Shown here one piece after another: positions 36,142 through 44,021 of a stretch of 64,000 nt of DNA. A program made the translations under genes and the position numbers. Origin of the DNA: Pedobacter aquatilis (GTDB lineage Bacteria > Bacteroidota > Bacteroidia > Sphingobacteriales > Sphingobacteriaceae). The notes beneath the pieces are model-generated. The model had not been told where the DNA came from, did no database searches, and saw only the letters and a list, made by a program, of their open reading frames with translations. Each line of letters opens with the position of its first letter. Position 1 is the first letter of the stretch. The stretch is taken from positions 1 to 64,000 of the forward strand of contig NZ_JAUFPW010000012.1 of the NCBI RefSeq assembly GCF_030409415.1. The letters run 5' to 3'.

Positions 36142-36448
36142 AGGTTTTTTCGATTGGTTAAGTCACCATTTATTTGCTTGTCCTTTTAAATCGCAATTTG
36201 GTTTTGATTGTCCAGGTTGTGGTTTACAACGTTCTGGTATTGCACTTTTACAGGGTAATTTTGTTGAATCTTTTAGGCTTTACCCGCCAACCATTTTCAT
36301 GGTTTTTCTTGTCTTGTTTACGGCTCTACACATACAGCTCGATTTCAAATTTGGGGCACTAATTATTAAAAGTACTTTTATTGCTATTGCAGTAATTATA
36401 GTAATCAATTACATTTACAAAATATACAACCACCAACTCATAAGTTAA
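36125..36448 (+). CDS. DUF2752 membrane protein
   Basis: A 107-residue protein with the DUF2752 core: CPFKSQFGFDCPGCGLQRS (Cys-rich, about 18-36), GIALLQGNFVESFRLYPP, then two hydrophobic helices. The CPxCG pattern is common to this family and may be a redox or metal site. The start at 36125 lies inside the YkvA gene. The CCC-motif gene follows after 7 nt. Confidence 0.85.
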   Translation: MAQQHKGFFDWLSHHLFACPFKSQFGFDCPGCGLQRSGIALLQGNFVESFRLYPPTIFMVFLVLFTALHIQLDFKFGALIIKSTFIAIAVIIVINYIYKIYNHQLIS

Positions 36449-36455
36449 CTCTACC

Positions 36456-36902
36456 ATGTCAGAAGAACAAACTCCACAAGAAAACCAATCATTTGGAACA
36501 ATTAATACACCACCGGTAACGCCACCACCGTTTCAACAACAGCCGCCTTTCGGCCAATTTGGTGGAGGCATGGGGTATCAAAATTTACCAAATTCGACCA
36601 TAGTATTGGTTTTAGGTATTGCATCAATTGCATTATGTTGCTGTTATGGTATACTAGGTTTAATTCCTGCTATAGTTGCACTAGTATTAAGCAAAAAGGA
36701 TAAAGCTTTATATGCTGCAAATCCTTCAATTTATACACAAAGTTCGTTTAAAAATCTAAATGCAGGAAGGGTTTGTGCGATTATCGGTTTAATTTTAAAC
36801 ATAATATCTATACTCTATTATGCTGCAATTATCATTATTTTCGGCTTTGGAATGATGAACGATCCTCAAAAAGTACAAGAGATTTTGAAGGGACTTCAAT
36901 AG
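36456..36902 (+). CDS. CCC-motif membrane protein
   Basis: A 148-residue protein with a Pro/Gln-rich cytoplasmic start (PPFQQQPPFGQFGGG) and two to three membrane helices. The first carries a triple cysteine (ASIALCCCYGILGLIPAIVA). The following KDKALYAANPSIYTQSSFKNLNAGRVCAIIG matches the Bacteroidota family called CCC motif membrane protein. Function unknown. It is last in the run recJ-lptB-GH3-YkvA-DUF2752 and has a terminator. Confidence 0.82.
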   Translation: MSEEQTPQENQSFGTINTPPVTPPPFQQQPPFGQFGGGMGYQNLPNSTIVLVLGIASIALCCCYGILGLIPAIVALVLSKKDKALYAANPSIYTQSSFKNLNAGRVCAIIGLILNIISILYYAAIIIIFGFGMMNDPQKVQEILKGLQ

Positions 36903-36934
36903 TATAAGCTTTTTAATTTTACCTTAAAAATATA

Positions 36935-36960
36935 AATCGAATGGTTGATGCCATTCGATT
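36935..36960 (+). terminator. terminator hairpin after the CCC-motif gene
   Basis: The 10-bp stem AATCGAATGG / CCATTCGATT has a 6-nt loop and is followed by TTCTTATTTTT. Its tail merges into the next promoter. Confidence 0.75.
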
Positions 36961-36964
36961 TTCT

Positions 36965-36972
36965 TATTTTTG
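36965..36972 (+). promoter_or_regulatory. -7 element TATTTTTG of the bacilliredoxin gene
   Basis: Exact TAnnTTTG match with GTTG (36944-36947) 17 nt upstream. That box lies in the loop of the terminator hairpin, so the previous terminator and this promoter overlap. Confidence 0.6.
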
Positions 36973-37004
36973 TACATTCAATTGTAAATCAAAACATAAG
37001 ATAA

Positions 37005-37415
37005 ATGTATCCAGAATATTTAGTAGAACCAATGCGTAAGGAATTAACCAACGTTGGTTTTGAAGAATTAAAAAATGCAGAACAGGTAGATGCAGCTATT
37101 AAAGGCGAAGGCACTGTACTAGTTGTTGTAAACTCTGTATGTGGTTGTGCGGCAGCAAATGCTCGTCCGGCAGCAAGAGCAGCAGCAGCACACGAAAAAC
37201 ATCCTGATAAATTGGTTACAGTTTTTGCAGGAATGGAAAAAGAAGCAGTTGACCAGGCTAGAAATTACATGATGCCTTTTCCTCCATCATCACCAGCAAT
37301 GGCTTTGTTTAAAGATGGTAAATTAGTACACATGATTGAGCGCCACCAAATTGAAGGCAGACCAGCGGCTATGATTGCTGATAACCTTATCGGTGCTTTC
37401 GAGCAGTATTGCTAA
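37005..37415 (+). CDS. BrxA/BrxB family bacilliredoxin
   Basis: A 136-residue thioredoxin-fold protein (former DUF1094, YphP/YqiW). Seen: the active site CGC in VVVNSVCGCAAANARPAA (about residues 46-48), FAGMEKEAVDQAR, and the cis-Pro region PPSSPAMALFKDGKLVHMIERHQIEG. Bacilliredoxins remove bacillithiol from protein cysteines; YpdA (10286) would then recycle the bacillithiol disulfide. It is monocistronic. Confidence 0.92.
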   Translation: MYPEYLVEPMRKELTNVGFEELKNAEQVDAAIKGEGTVLVVVNSVCGCAAANARPAARAAAAHEKHPDKLVTVFAGMEKEAVDQARNYMMPFPPSSPAMALFKDGKLVHMIERHQIEGRPAAMIADNLIGAFEQYC

Positions 37416-37425
37416 ACATTAAACT

Positions 37426-37464
37426 ATTGTTACCCTGAGAAATAAACTAACTCAGGGTAACAAT
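37426..37464 (+). terminator. strong hairpin after the bacilliredoxin gene
   Basis: A perfect 14-bp stem ATTGTTACCCTGAG / CTCAGGGTAACAAT has an 11-nt loop. The downstream T-tract is weak, so it may act as a terminator or mRNA end stabiliser. Confidence 0.65.
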
Positions 37465-37507
37465 TAGAATAAAAATCAATTTCTTTCAATTTAAAAACTA
37501 TATTTGC

Positions 37508-37692
37508 CTTACTCAATAGGGGTGCTTTTTGAAATGTCTCCAAAGCAATCAAAAGGCTGAGATTACACCCATTTAAGAGGCTTAAGGTATTGGGTTTGAG
37601 GTGTAGGGTTTTGACCCTATAACTTTTAGCTTACACCTTTTACCTTTTGATGCACCTGATTCGGATAATGCCGACGTAGGGAAGAGGTTATA
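37508..37692 (+). ncRNA. TPP riboswitch with an enlarged P2-P4 junction
   Basis: All core parts of the thiamine pyrophosphate (THI-box) aptamer are present: GGGGTG (37519-37524), a P3 hairpin CTTTTTGA/TCAAAAGG, the CTGAGA bulge (37557-37562), ACACCC closing P2, then ACCTGATTCGGATAATG and CCGACGTAGGGAA forming P4/P5 and the 3' side of P1. Between ACACCC (ends 37570) and ACCTGAT (starts 37654) lie 83 nt where a handful is usual. This insert can fold into its own hairpin (GAGGTGTAGGG with ACCCTA...TTACACC). It controls the PnuC-type transporter gene at 37807. Confidence 0.93.
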
Positions 37693-37698
37693 GATAAT

Positions 37699-37745
37699 AC
37701 TGTTTCGCCCCTGAAAGCAGTTTTCAATTATTTTTTATTTTTTTT
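37699..37745 (+). terminator. likely riboswitch expression platform
   Basis: The hairpin ACTGTTTC / GAAAGCAGT (one bulge) is followed by long T-rich runs up to 37748. The CGCCCCT in its loop (37706-37712) is complementary to AGGGGTG of the aptamer P2 strand, so it could compete with aptamer folding. That switching mechanism is inference. The stretch up to 37806 holds no gene. Confidence 0.55.
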
Positions 37746-37806
37746 GATTCACCAGTGTAAGGAGATATTTCTGCTGTAAATCAAATTATTTAACGATTTG
37801 TTGTAA

Positions 37807-38430
37807 ATGAATTTTCAGGATTGGTTTAAGCTTTTTGCAGAGCAGATAGAAAATACTTCAATAATAGAATGGTTAGCCGTTGGTTTTGGTGTTTCAGAAG
37901 TTTTACTGGCGAAAAAAAACAACATTTGGTTATACCCAACAGGTATAATTTCAATTTTATTATCGATGTTTTTATTGCTCAATGTAAAACTCTACGCAGA
38001 GATGCTGTTGAGCATTTACTATTTAGTGATGAGTGTTTACGGCTGGATAATCTGGAAAAAACGCAAAGAGGATGGTGAAAATCAAGTTTCTTATAGTTCC
38101 AATAAAGATTTACTAATTGCAATACTAATTTCTACACTCGGTTTCTTAATCTTTTACTTTGCACTAAAAAATCATACAGATTCTGATGTTCCGGTTTTAG
38201 ATGCATTTGTTTCTGCAACAGCATGGGCTGGAATGTGGTTGCTGGCCAAAAGAAAAATTGAGAACTGGATTTTTCTAAACATATCCAACATTGTTGCTAT
38301 TCCACTTTTATTTCACAAAAAACTTCCTTTAATGGGTTGCTTAACTGCGTTTTTATTTGTTGTTGCCATATTTGGTTTTTTCGACTGGAAAAAAATTATC
38401 GATAGTAAAAAATTAAAACTTGCAGCCTAA
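37807..38430 (+). CDS. PnuC family transporter, probably for thiamine (PnuT)
   Basis: A 207-residue protein with about seven membrane helices and the PnuC pattern: EWLAVGFGVSEVLLAKKNNIWLYPTG, YYLVMSVYGWIIWKKR, and WAGMWLLAKRKIENWIFLNISNIVAIPLLF. PnuC proteins import vitamins by facilitated diffusion coupled to phosphorylation inside. NR-specific members are controlled by NAD signals, while this gene lies under a TPP riboswitch, which points to thiamine. No thiamine TonB receptor or thiamine kinase is adjacent. The stop codon abuts the next start. Confidence 0.9.
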   Translation: MNFQDWFKLFAEQIENTSIIEWLAVGFGVSEVLLAKKNNIWLYPTGIISILLSMFLLLNVKLYAEMLLSIYYLVMSVYGWIIWKKRKEDGENQVSYSSNKDLLIAILISTLGFLIFYFALKNHTDSDVPVLDAFVSATAWAGMWLLAKRKIENWIFLNISNIVAIPLLFHKKLPLMGCLTAFLFVVAIFGFFDWKKIIDSKKLKLAA

Positions 38431-39519
38431 ATGGAAACACTAACCTCAATAAATTGGCAAGAAAAGGTTAAGCAATTTGCAGCGCCTTCAGAAAAAATGG
38501 GTGAATTGCATCCAGAAATTCTGGAACTTGCTTATCAGCAAGATTGGTTTAAATTATTTGTGCCGAAAGTTTATGGAGGTGCAGGTAAAAAACTTCCGGA
38601 GATTTTAAGATTAGAAGAGCAACTTGCCCAAGCAGATGGCAGTTTAGGTTGGACCATTACACTTTGCGCCGGAGCGGCATGGTTTGCAGGCTTTTTAAAC
38701 CCTGAATTAGCAATGGAAATTTTTTCAGTCCGAGAGGTTTGTTTTGCCGGAAGTGGCGCTGTTGGTGGTTATGCAATTAAAACAGCAGATGGATACGTGG
38801 TTAATGGCCATTGGAAATATGCAAGTGGCGCTTTGCATGCAACGATATTTACCGCAAACTGTTTTCTAAAAAATGAAGATGATTCTGATGTTTTAGATGA
38901 CGAAGGGAATCCAAAAGTAATGTCTTTCATCCTTAAAAAGGATGAAGTGAAAATTTTATCAGGTTGGTCTTACTTTGGTTTAGTTGCAACTGGTAGTCAT
39001 GCTTTTGAAGTTGAAAATCTTAAAGTACCTGCTAATCGTACTTTTAAAATTAATAACGATATAAAGTTTGAAGATGAGGGTTTCGATTACCCATTTTTAC
39101 AACTTGCAGAAACAACACTTGTTGTAAATACTTTGGGGATGACAAATCACTTTATCGAATTGGTTGAGGGTGAATTTTTATCGCGTAGTGGTTTAAAAAG
39201 ATATTCGGAAGAACAGGTTTTGTACTTTAAATCTGATTTAAATACCTGCAAATATGAAATTTCTAAGCTTCGTAATAATTTTTATATAGCTTTTGATGAA
39301 TCATGGTTACAACTTGAAACTAACGGTAACATCACAATTGAAAAGTTAAAAGAAGTAAGCCACGCAAGCAGAACATTAGCACATACTTGTTGGCGTGTAA
39401 CAGGTAAATTATTTCCCTATGCCGGATTAGAAGCCGCGAAAAAGGAGACGGAAATTAACAGAGTTTGGAGAGATATCCATACGGCGAGCCAACATGCTTT
39501 GTTAACATTTATTGATTAA
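38431..39519 (+). CDS. acyl-CoA dehydrogenase-fold flavoprotein
   Basis: A 362-residue protein of the acyl-CoA dehydrogenase superfamily. Seen: an N-terminal helical domain (YQQDWFKLFVPKVYGGAG, LEEQLAQADGSLGWTI), a middle beta domain (NGHWKYASGALHATIFTANC, SGWSYFGLVATGSHAFEVEN), and a C-terminal helical domain ending RVWRDIHTASQHALLTF. The WRDIHTASQH end is typical of the flavin-dependent monooxygenase branch (DszC/HpaB-like) rather than true fatty acyl-CoA dehydrogenases. It begins on the base after the pnuC stop, so it is very probably under the same TPP riboswitch. A role in thiamine-analogue or precursor oxidation is an inference. Confidence 0.82.
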   Translation: METLTSINWQEKVKQFAAPSEKMGELHPEILELAYQQDWFKLFVPKVYGGAGKKLPEILRLEEQLAQADGSLGWTITLCAGAAWFAGFLNPELAMEIFSVREVCFAGSGAVGGYAIKTADGYVVNGHWKYASGALHATIFTANCFLKNEDDSDVLDDEGNPKVMSFILKKDEVKILSGWSYFGLVATGSHAFEVENLKVPANRTFKINNDIKFEDEGFDYPFLQLAETTLVVNTLGMTNHFIELVEGEFLSRSGLKRYSEEQVLYFKSDLNTCKYEISKLRNNFYIAFDESWLQLETNGNITIEKLKEVSHASRTLAHTCWRVTGKLFPYAGLEAAKKETEINRVWRDIHTASQHALLTFID

Positions 39520-40058
39520 TTAGATAATTCCGACTTAATCATGTCGTTAAATTCTAAAATAAGTTTATCGAGTTTTGGTTGTATTACAAACGCACAATAA
39601 GGTTTACCTGCATTTTTTAGAAAGTAGTTTTGATGATAGTTTTCTGCTTCATAGAAATCTCCTGCCAAGCTAACATCAGTAATAATAGGTTTTTTATAAA
39701 TTTTTTCTTCGGTTAATCTTTCTATCATTTTTTCTGCAAGTATCTGCTGTTCAGTATCATGGTAAAAAATAACAGAGCGATATTGACTACCGATATCATC
39801 ACCCTGCCTATTAAGAGCAGTAGGTGTGTGGGTTTTAAAAAATACAAGCAATAGCTCGTTATACGAGATTACATTTTCATCAAATTCTATTTGAATAACT
39901 TCTGCATGTCCGGTATCGCCGTTAGAAATTTCCATATATGTTGGATGCTTCAACACGCCGCCCATATAGCCAGAGATAACGCAATTTACGCCGTTTAAAA
40001 CTTGAAATACAGCTTCAGTACACCAAAAGCATCCTCCACCAAATGTTGCTGTTTGCAT
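39516..40058 (-). CDS. msrA: peptide-methionine (S)-S-oxide reductase MsrA
   Basis: A 180-residue MsrA that reduces methionine-S-sulfoxide in proteins. Seen: the catalytic GGGCFWCTEAVF (Cys10), GYMGG, YMEISNGDTGHAEVIQIEFD, FFKTHTPTALNRQGDDIGSQYRS and HQNYFLKN. The ATG at 40058 starts the family sequence; the frame is open to 40112 over unrelated residues. The 3' ends of this gene and the flavoprotein gene overlap by 4 nt (convergent). Confidence 0.96.
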   Translation of the reverse strand: MQTATFGGGCFWCTEAVFQVLNGVNCVISGYMGGVLKHPTYMEISNGDTGHAEVIQIEFDENVISYNELLLVFFKTHTPTALNRQGDDIGSQYRSVIFYHDTEQQILAEKMIERLTEEKIYKKPIITDVSLAGDFYEAENYHQNYFLKNAGKPYCAFVIQPKLDKLILEFNDMIKSELSN

Positions 40059-40095
40059 AACATATAAACGTAACGGAGATAATAAAGGTTTTATG

Positions 40096-40135
40096 AAAAA
40101 GAGCGTCCTCAATTTACTTGAGGACGCTCTTTTTT
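40096..40135 (-). terminator. 17-bp perfect terminator hairpin
   Basis: Arms AAAAAGAGCGTCCTCAA (40096-40112) and TTGAGGACGCTCTTTTT (40119-40135) pair perfectly with a 6-nt loop. It ends the Trx/TPR gene on the minus strand and lies just upstream of msrA. Confidence 0.9.
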
Positions 40136-41543
40136 AAATTTGTCTTGCTTTCATTTTTTTCAATTCATCTTGAAGATGTTTTGTGTCGCGATTTTCAGCT
40201 TTAGATTTTTCTATAGCAAGCTGCTGATTTTTTATCGCTTCTTCATAGTATTCGAGCCTATATAAAATATGCGCCAATGTATCGTAATATCCACTTATCG
40301 GATTTAATTCTAGTGAACGTCTACTCCAAATCATGGCTTTGGTTAAATGATTTATGTTTTTTGTACCAGTTTCATAAAATTTGTAGGCCGCGTTATTTAA
40401 TTCATTCGCATAACTGCTAGATGTTGGTCCTACAGAAACAACAGATTGCGTAATCATGCTTGCGCCTCTTATTTTCATCAAGCTGTCCATTTTTTCTTTG
40501 GACACAATGTTTTGATTTAATCTTGCTGGCAATCCCCGCTTTTCCATTGCCTTGCGTTCTGCTGCTTCCATCTTCTTTATGCTATCAGCTCCAATTCTCA
40601 TGTAATAATTATCATAATGATATGTTGCAGTTTGTAGATATCTAGAAGTATCTTTTACGGCTAAATAATAACGCATCATTTGAGTGTCGTAAGCTTTAGA
40701 ACCCTTTATGTAATCATTTGTCCAGGTGCCCCTGGTAAAATTTGCTGCAGACTGAGCTTTCGCAATATTTTTGGCTTTAATAGCATCATTCATGGTATTG
40801 TTAATCATAAAATTATTAAATGCTGAGCGTTTTGCAAAAGGTTCTATTTTGTATATACTATCAATTAATTTTCGATTAGTATGAGCAAACTTAAATGCAT
40901 CACCATCGGTGTGTGGTCCGGCTTCTAAAATGTAAAGTACAGTTTGGTAATTGTTAAAGTCATCAATTTTTAAGTTCTTAACATAAGCCTCAATTAATTC
41001 GGCATTGTTATTTTGGCCAAGTTTTTTTCTAGTGTCTATTAAATTTTTCAATAATTGAATATTAGATTTATTCTCTGCATACTCACGTTCTAACTCTGAA
41101 AGCGGTTTTTCATTTAAAGCTTTTAAAGCATTATCAATCATGCTAAAATATCTTTGTTTAGCGGTAGAATTCCCGAAATCCTTAAAAAAGACTTCTTTAT
41201 TTGAACGTAAAAAGATATAGGCTGGAAATGAATTTATGGCAGATTTTGATAAAATACTTCTTATCGAAGTATCATTCATTATCGTTTTATAAGCGATAAA
41301 ATTTTGGTTAATTCTATCAATCACTTCAGCATCATCCATTGCAGAACTAAAATCTATTTTTGTGCCATTTGAAGTTTGCGGCACATTCATGTGTGGAACT
41401 GAAACAATTAAAATAATCGGTTTATCTTTTTTAACCGATTGCTCTAACGCTTTTTGTAGTGTTGATTGTGTATTTAGCTTTTGTGCAAATGAAGTAGAAA
41501 AAGACAGTACAATAGTAACTAGTGTGATAAATAAGTTTTTCAT
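40134..41543 (-). CDS. secreted thioredoxin-like/TPR protein
   Basis: A 469-residue exported protein: signal peptide (MKNLFITLVTIVLSFSTSFAQ), a thioredoxin-like domain (about 22-140) where the CxxC position reads VPHMNV, so it has no redox pair, then a helical middle and TPR-like helices near the C-terminus (AMIWSRRSLELNPISGYYDT, HILYRLEYYEEAIKNQQLAI). Such degenerate-Trx proteins are common in this phylum. It may be a periplasmic binding or scaffold protein; function unknown. Confidence 0.8.
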   Translation of the reverse strand: MKNLFITLVTIVLSFSTSFAQKLNTQSTLQKALEQSVKKDKPIILIVSVPHMNVPQTSNGTKIDFSSAMDDAEVIDRINQNFIAYKTIMNDTSIRSILSKSAINSFPAYIFLRSNKEVFFKDFGNSTAKQRYFSMIDNALKALNEKPLSELEREYAENKSNIQLLKNLIDTRKKLGQNNNAELIEAYVKNLKIDDFNNYQTVLYILEAGPHTDGDAFKFAHTNRKLIDSIYKIEPFAKRSAFNNFMINNTMNDAIKAKNIAKAQSAANFTRGTWTNDYIKGSKAYDTQMMRYYLAVKDTSRYLQTATYHYDNYYMRIGADSIKKMEAAERKAMEKRGLPARLNQNIVSKEKMDSLMKIRGASMITQSVVSVGPTSSSYANELNNAAYKFYETGTKNINHLTKAMIWSRRSLELNPISGYYDTLAHILYRLEYYEEAIKNQQLAIEKSKAENRDTKHLQDELKKMKARQI

Positions 41544-41575
41544 GAGGCGTTTGATATTTTTCTGTTAATATACAA

Positions 41576-41603
41576 AAAGCCTGTAAACTTAATTACAGGC
41601 TTT
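41576..41603 (-). terminator. terminator of the 41609 lipoprotein gene
   Basis: The 11-bp stem AAAGCCTGTAA / TTACAGGCTTT has a 6-nt loop, with a T-tract in the minus direction, 5 nt past the stop codon. Confidence 0.85.
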
Positions 41604-41608
41604 GCATA

Positions 41609-42655
41609 TTATTGGTACTGTATGTAAATTGGTTTTGGCGTGAGTTTCAAAAGTTCCTCCGGAGTCATTAATCTATTTGGAGCTTTTTTCAAATCGTTTT
41701 TATAAAATATCTTAAATCCGGTAAACTGAACGGGTTCAGAAAAGATGAAATGTCTATAAGTACCTTTTTTCAATTCGGGCTCTCCCCATCCATCCATGTG
41801 CATTACAACTTGTACCTCTGGGCGAAGTTTAATGTTTTGGGAATTGGTAACCATTTTTTTTGTAAAACGATGTAATACAAATACTTTTGGAGGAAGATTG
41901 TGCTTTTTAACTAAATCTGCTAAGTAGCCAGTTACATAGTTTATATCTGTAGCATCGTATGTTCCGATTTTCTTGCCTGGTAAAGAACCGTCTTTCATAG
42001 AAAATTCAGGATCGATGCCTAAGTGTACGTAAGGCAATTCTAAATATTTCGCAATATGCGGTAATTCTGCTTTAATTGTACTTAGGGCAACTTGTAAATC
42101 TAAAAATACAATTGTATTTGGCTGCATTTTAGCGATTTTTAAAACAGAGTCAATCTGCTTATTTCCCATACGGTTAATGTATTTGCCATCTTTACCAGCT
42201 GTTCCACTAGCTACAGCAGCAATATAATGTAAACCTGGTTGCACAGGCGTAGATGGATCTGCTTTTTCCCAACGTTTAACTTCTGTATTTAGGCGTTGCC
42301 ACATTTCTTTAGGTGCGTATTCTCCAAGTGCACCCATTTTTTTTGAATGAAGATTTCCGTAATAAACAACAATCCTTTTGAATGGTAAAATTGCTCCTGC
42401 TAATGGTGTGGGTTGGTTTTTAACCGGCCATTTCCCTGTTGTATCTGTTAAAGAAAGCTTTTTTACTAATGAATCGTAAAGCTTTGGATCAACTGGCTTC
42501 ATTACGTTTTCAGCTGAATCTGTCTTTTTCTTTGTCGTGTCAGCAGAGAACATTTTGCCAATTCCACCGGTTTTGCCGTCAGAATTACAATTGGCAAATA
42601 AGCCTATTGCAGCAAAGCCAAGCACAATTGTGCCGGTTAATTTTGGAAATTTCAT
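41609..42655 (-). CDS. putative lipoprotein, 348 aa
   Basis: An exported protein with a signal and lipobox (GLFANC, Cys23), a low-complexity linker, then a domain (about 85-345) with strand motifs at regular spacing: KRIVVYYGN, PGLHYIAAVAS, NTIVFLDLQVALS, LPYVHLGIDPEFSM, KVFVLHRFTKKMV, VVMHMDGWGEP. The alternating strands with Asp/Glu at strand ends suggest a TIM-barrel, glycosidase-like fold, but I do not recognise a defined family. It has its own terminator. Confidence 0.75.
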   Translation of the reverse strand: MKFPKLTGTIVLGFAAIGLFANCNSDGKTGGIGKMFSADTTKKKTDSAENVMKPVDPKLYDSLVKKLSLTDTTGKWPVKNQPTPLAGAILPFKRIVVYYGNLHSKKMGALGEYAPKEMWQRLNTEVKRWEKADPSTPVQPGLHYIAAVASGTAGKDGKYINRMGNKQIDSVLKIAKMQPNTIVFLDLQVALSTIKAELPHIAKYLELPYVHLGIDPEFSMKDGSLPGKKIGTYDATDINYVTGYLADLVKKHNLPPKVFVLHRFTKKMVTNSQNIKLRPEVQVVMHMDGWGEPELKKGTYRHFIFSEPVQFTGFKIFYKNDLKKAPNRLMTPEELLKLTPKPIYIQYQ

Positions 42656-42752
42656 AGATATATTTTAGGTTAAATTTTAGACAGTTTTTCCGAATCTGTT
42701 TGGGATGAAATTATAACGGAAAATTGAGAGTACAAAATAAAATAGTTAACAT

Positions 42753-43634
42753 TTAAACATTACAGAATTTACCAAAAACGCCAAGTGGCAATTTTACGCC
42801 TTCAGTAGCTTGTAAGTATAATTCGCCGGTTTCTAAATTTTTTACAGATGGAAACGATGTTCTGATTAAGTTTTCGACAATAACTGATGAAAATCCTAAT
42901 GAATAGGTATTCAGAATTAAGAAATGCTCTTTTTCATCAAGAAGTTGAACAACATCTTGCATCATTTCCTGAATATGATCTTCAAGCTTCCACTTTTCGC
43001 CGTTGGGTCCATGACCATAAGCAGGAGGGTCTAATATAATTCCGTTGTATTTTTTACCTCTTTTAAGCTCTTTTTTTACAAATTTTAAAGCGTCTTCAAC
43101 CATCCAACGGGTATTTTTTAAACCAGAAAGTTCTTGATTTTCATTTGCCCAGGTAACTACTTGCTTAATCGAATCTACGTGAGTTGTTTCTGCACCAGCA
43201 GCGTTGGCAATTAATGATGCTGCACCAGTATAAGCAAACAAGTTTAAAACTTTTGGCTGAGGCGTTTTAAATTTTTTAATTGACGATGAAATATAATCCC
43301 AATTAACAGCTTGCTCAGGGAAAACGCCTACATGTTTAAATGATGTTAAACCTAAACGAAGTTTAATGGCAACTTCATTGTTTTTGTATTCAACGTGCCA
43401 TCTATCTGGTATGTTTTGGTTTTTCTTAACCCATTCTCCTGATGTAGCAGAACGACCTCTGAAAGTTATATTTGCCCTCTTTTTCCATTCTTGCTCTGAT
43501 AGCGTTTTTTTCCAAACTGCTTGCGGCTCCGGACGAATTAAAATTGCGGTTCCAAAGCGCTCTAATTTTTCAAAATCCCCGCAATCTATCAGTTCATAAT
43601 CTTTCCAGTGGGTTGGGGCAAGTAATTGTATCAT
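42753..43634 (-). CDS. class I SAM-dependent methyltransferase (RlmI-like)
   Basis: A 293-residue methyltransferase related to the COG1092 rRNA cytosine-C5 methylases. Seen: the SAM motif KVLNLFAYTGAASLIANAAG, THVDSIKQVVTWANENQ, and the motif IV ILDPPAYGHGPNGEKW. It lacks the N-terminal PUA domain of RlmI. The probable target is RNA; the position is unknown. The broken VapC gene ends 3 nt upstream of its start, so they may share a transcript. Confidence 0.85.
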   Translation of the reverse strand: MIQLLAPTHWKDYELIDCGDFEKLERFGTAILIRPEPQAVWKKTLSEQEWKKRANITFRGRSATSGEWVKKNQNIPDRWHVEYKNNEVAIKLRLGLTSFKHVGVFPEQAVNWDYISSSIKKFKTPQPKVLNLFAYTGAASLIANAAGAETTHVDSIKQVVTWANENQELSGLKNTRWMVEDALKFVKKELKRGKKYNGIILDPPAYGHGPNGEKWKLEDHIQEMMQDVVQLLDEKEHFLILNTYSLGFSSVIVENLIRTSFPSVKNLETGELYLQATEGVKLPLGVFGKFCNV

Positions 43635-43637
43635 GTG

Positions 43638-44021
43638 TTAAAATAACTTTAAATTTGGGTAATTTTTGATGTGTTGGTCATCAGTAATCAATGTTAAATC
43701 GTTAGCTAAAGCTTGCGAAATAATCATTCTGTCAAAAGGATCTTTATGTATAAGAGGTAAATTCTGATAAATTTCAAAATCATCTTGTGCTGGACTTAAA
43801 ATTTCTATTTCGCCTTTTTGTAATAATTTATAAATTGAAGCAATATCATCTTTTAGTTTGAGCTTGCCAATATTCATTTTCATTACAATTTCCCAAATAC
43901 TAACTACACTCAAATGTTTTTTAGTTAATGGATTGCTAATCGTGTTTATTATTTCATCTGCGATTCATTTATCGCCATTGATGTAGAACAAGAATATATG
44001 AGTATCCAATAATAAACTCAT
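43638..44021 (-). pseudogene. VapC-type PIN toxin with an in-frame stop
   Basis: Read from ATG 44021 the frame encodes a complete PIN domain of 127 codons (LLLDTHIFLFYI at the start with the first catalytic Asp, SVVSIWEIVMKM with the Glu, HKDPFDRMIISQALA and ITDDQHIKNYP with the later acids) but codon 19 is TGA (43965-43967). One C-to-T change in CGA (Arg) would give this stop. Residues up to 18 and from 20 on are both family-like and in the same frame. An internal restart (TTG at 43913) would lack the first catalytic Asp. The ATG overlaps the antitoxin stop (TAATG). Confidence 0.85.

Noticed and set aside
37807..38430. PnuC gene as nicotinamide mononucleotide/riboside transporter
   Set aside because: The family would allow it, but control by a TPP riboswitch points to thiamine; no NAD-related gene is nearby.
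43638..43913. Short VapC as a normal gene starting at TTG 43913
   Set aside because: It would lack the first catalytic Asp and the first strand of the PIN domain, both of which are encoded in the same frame upstream of the TGA.
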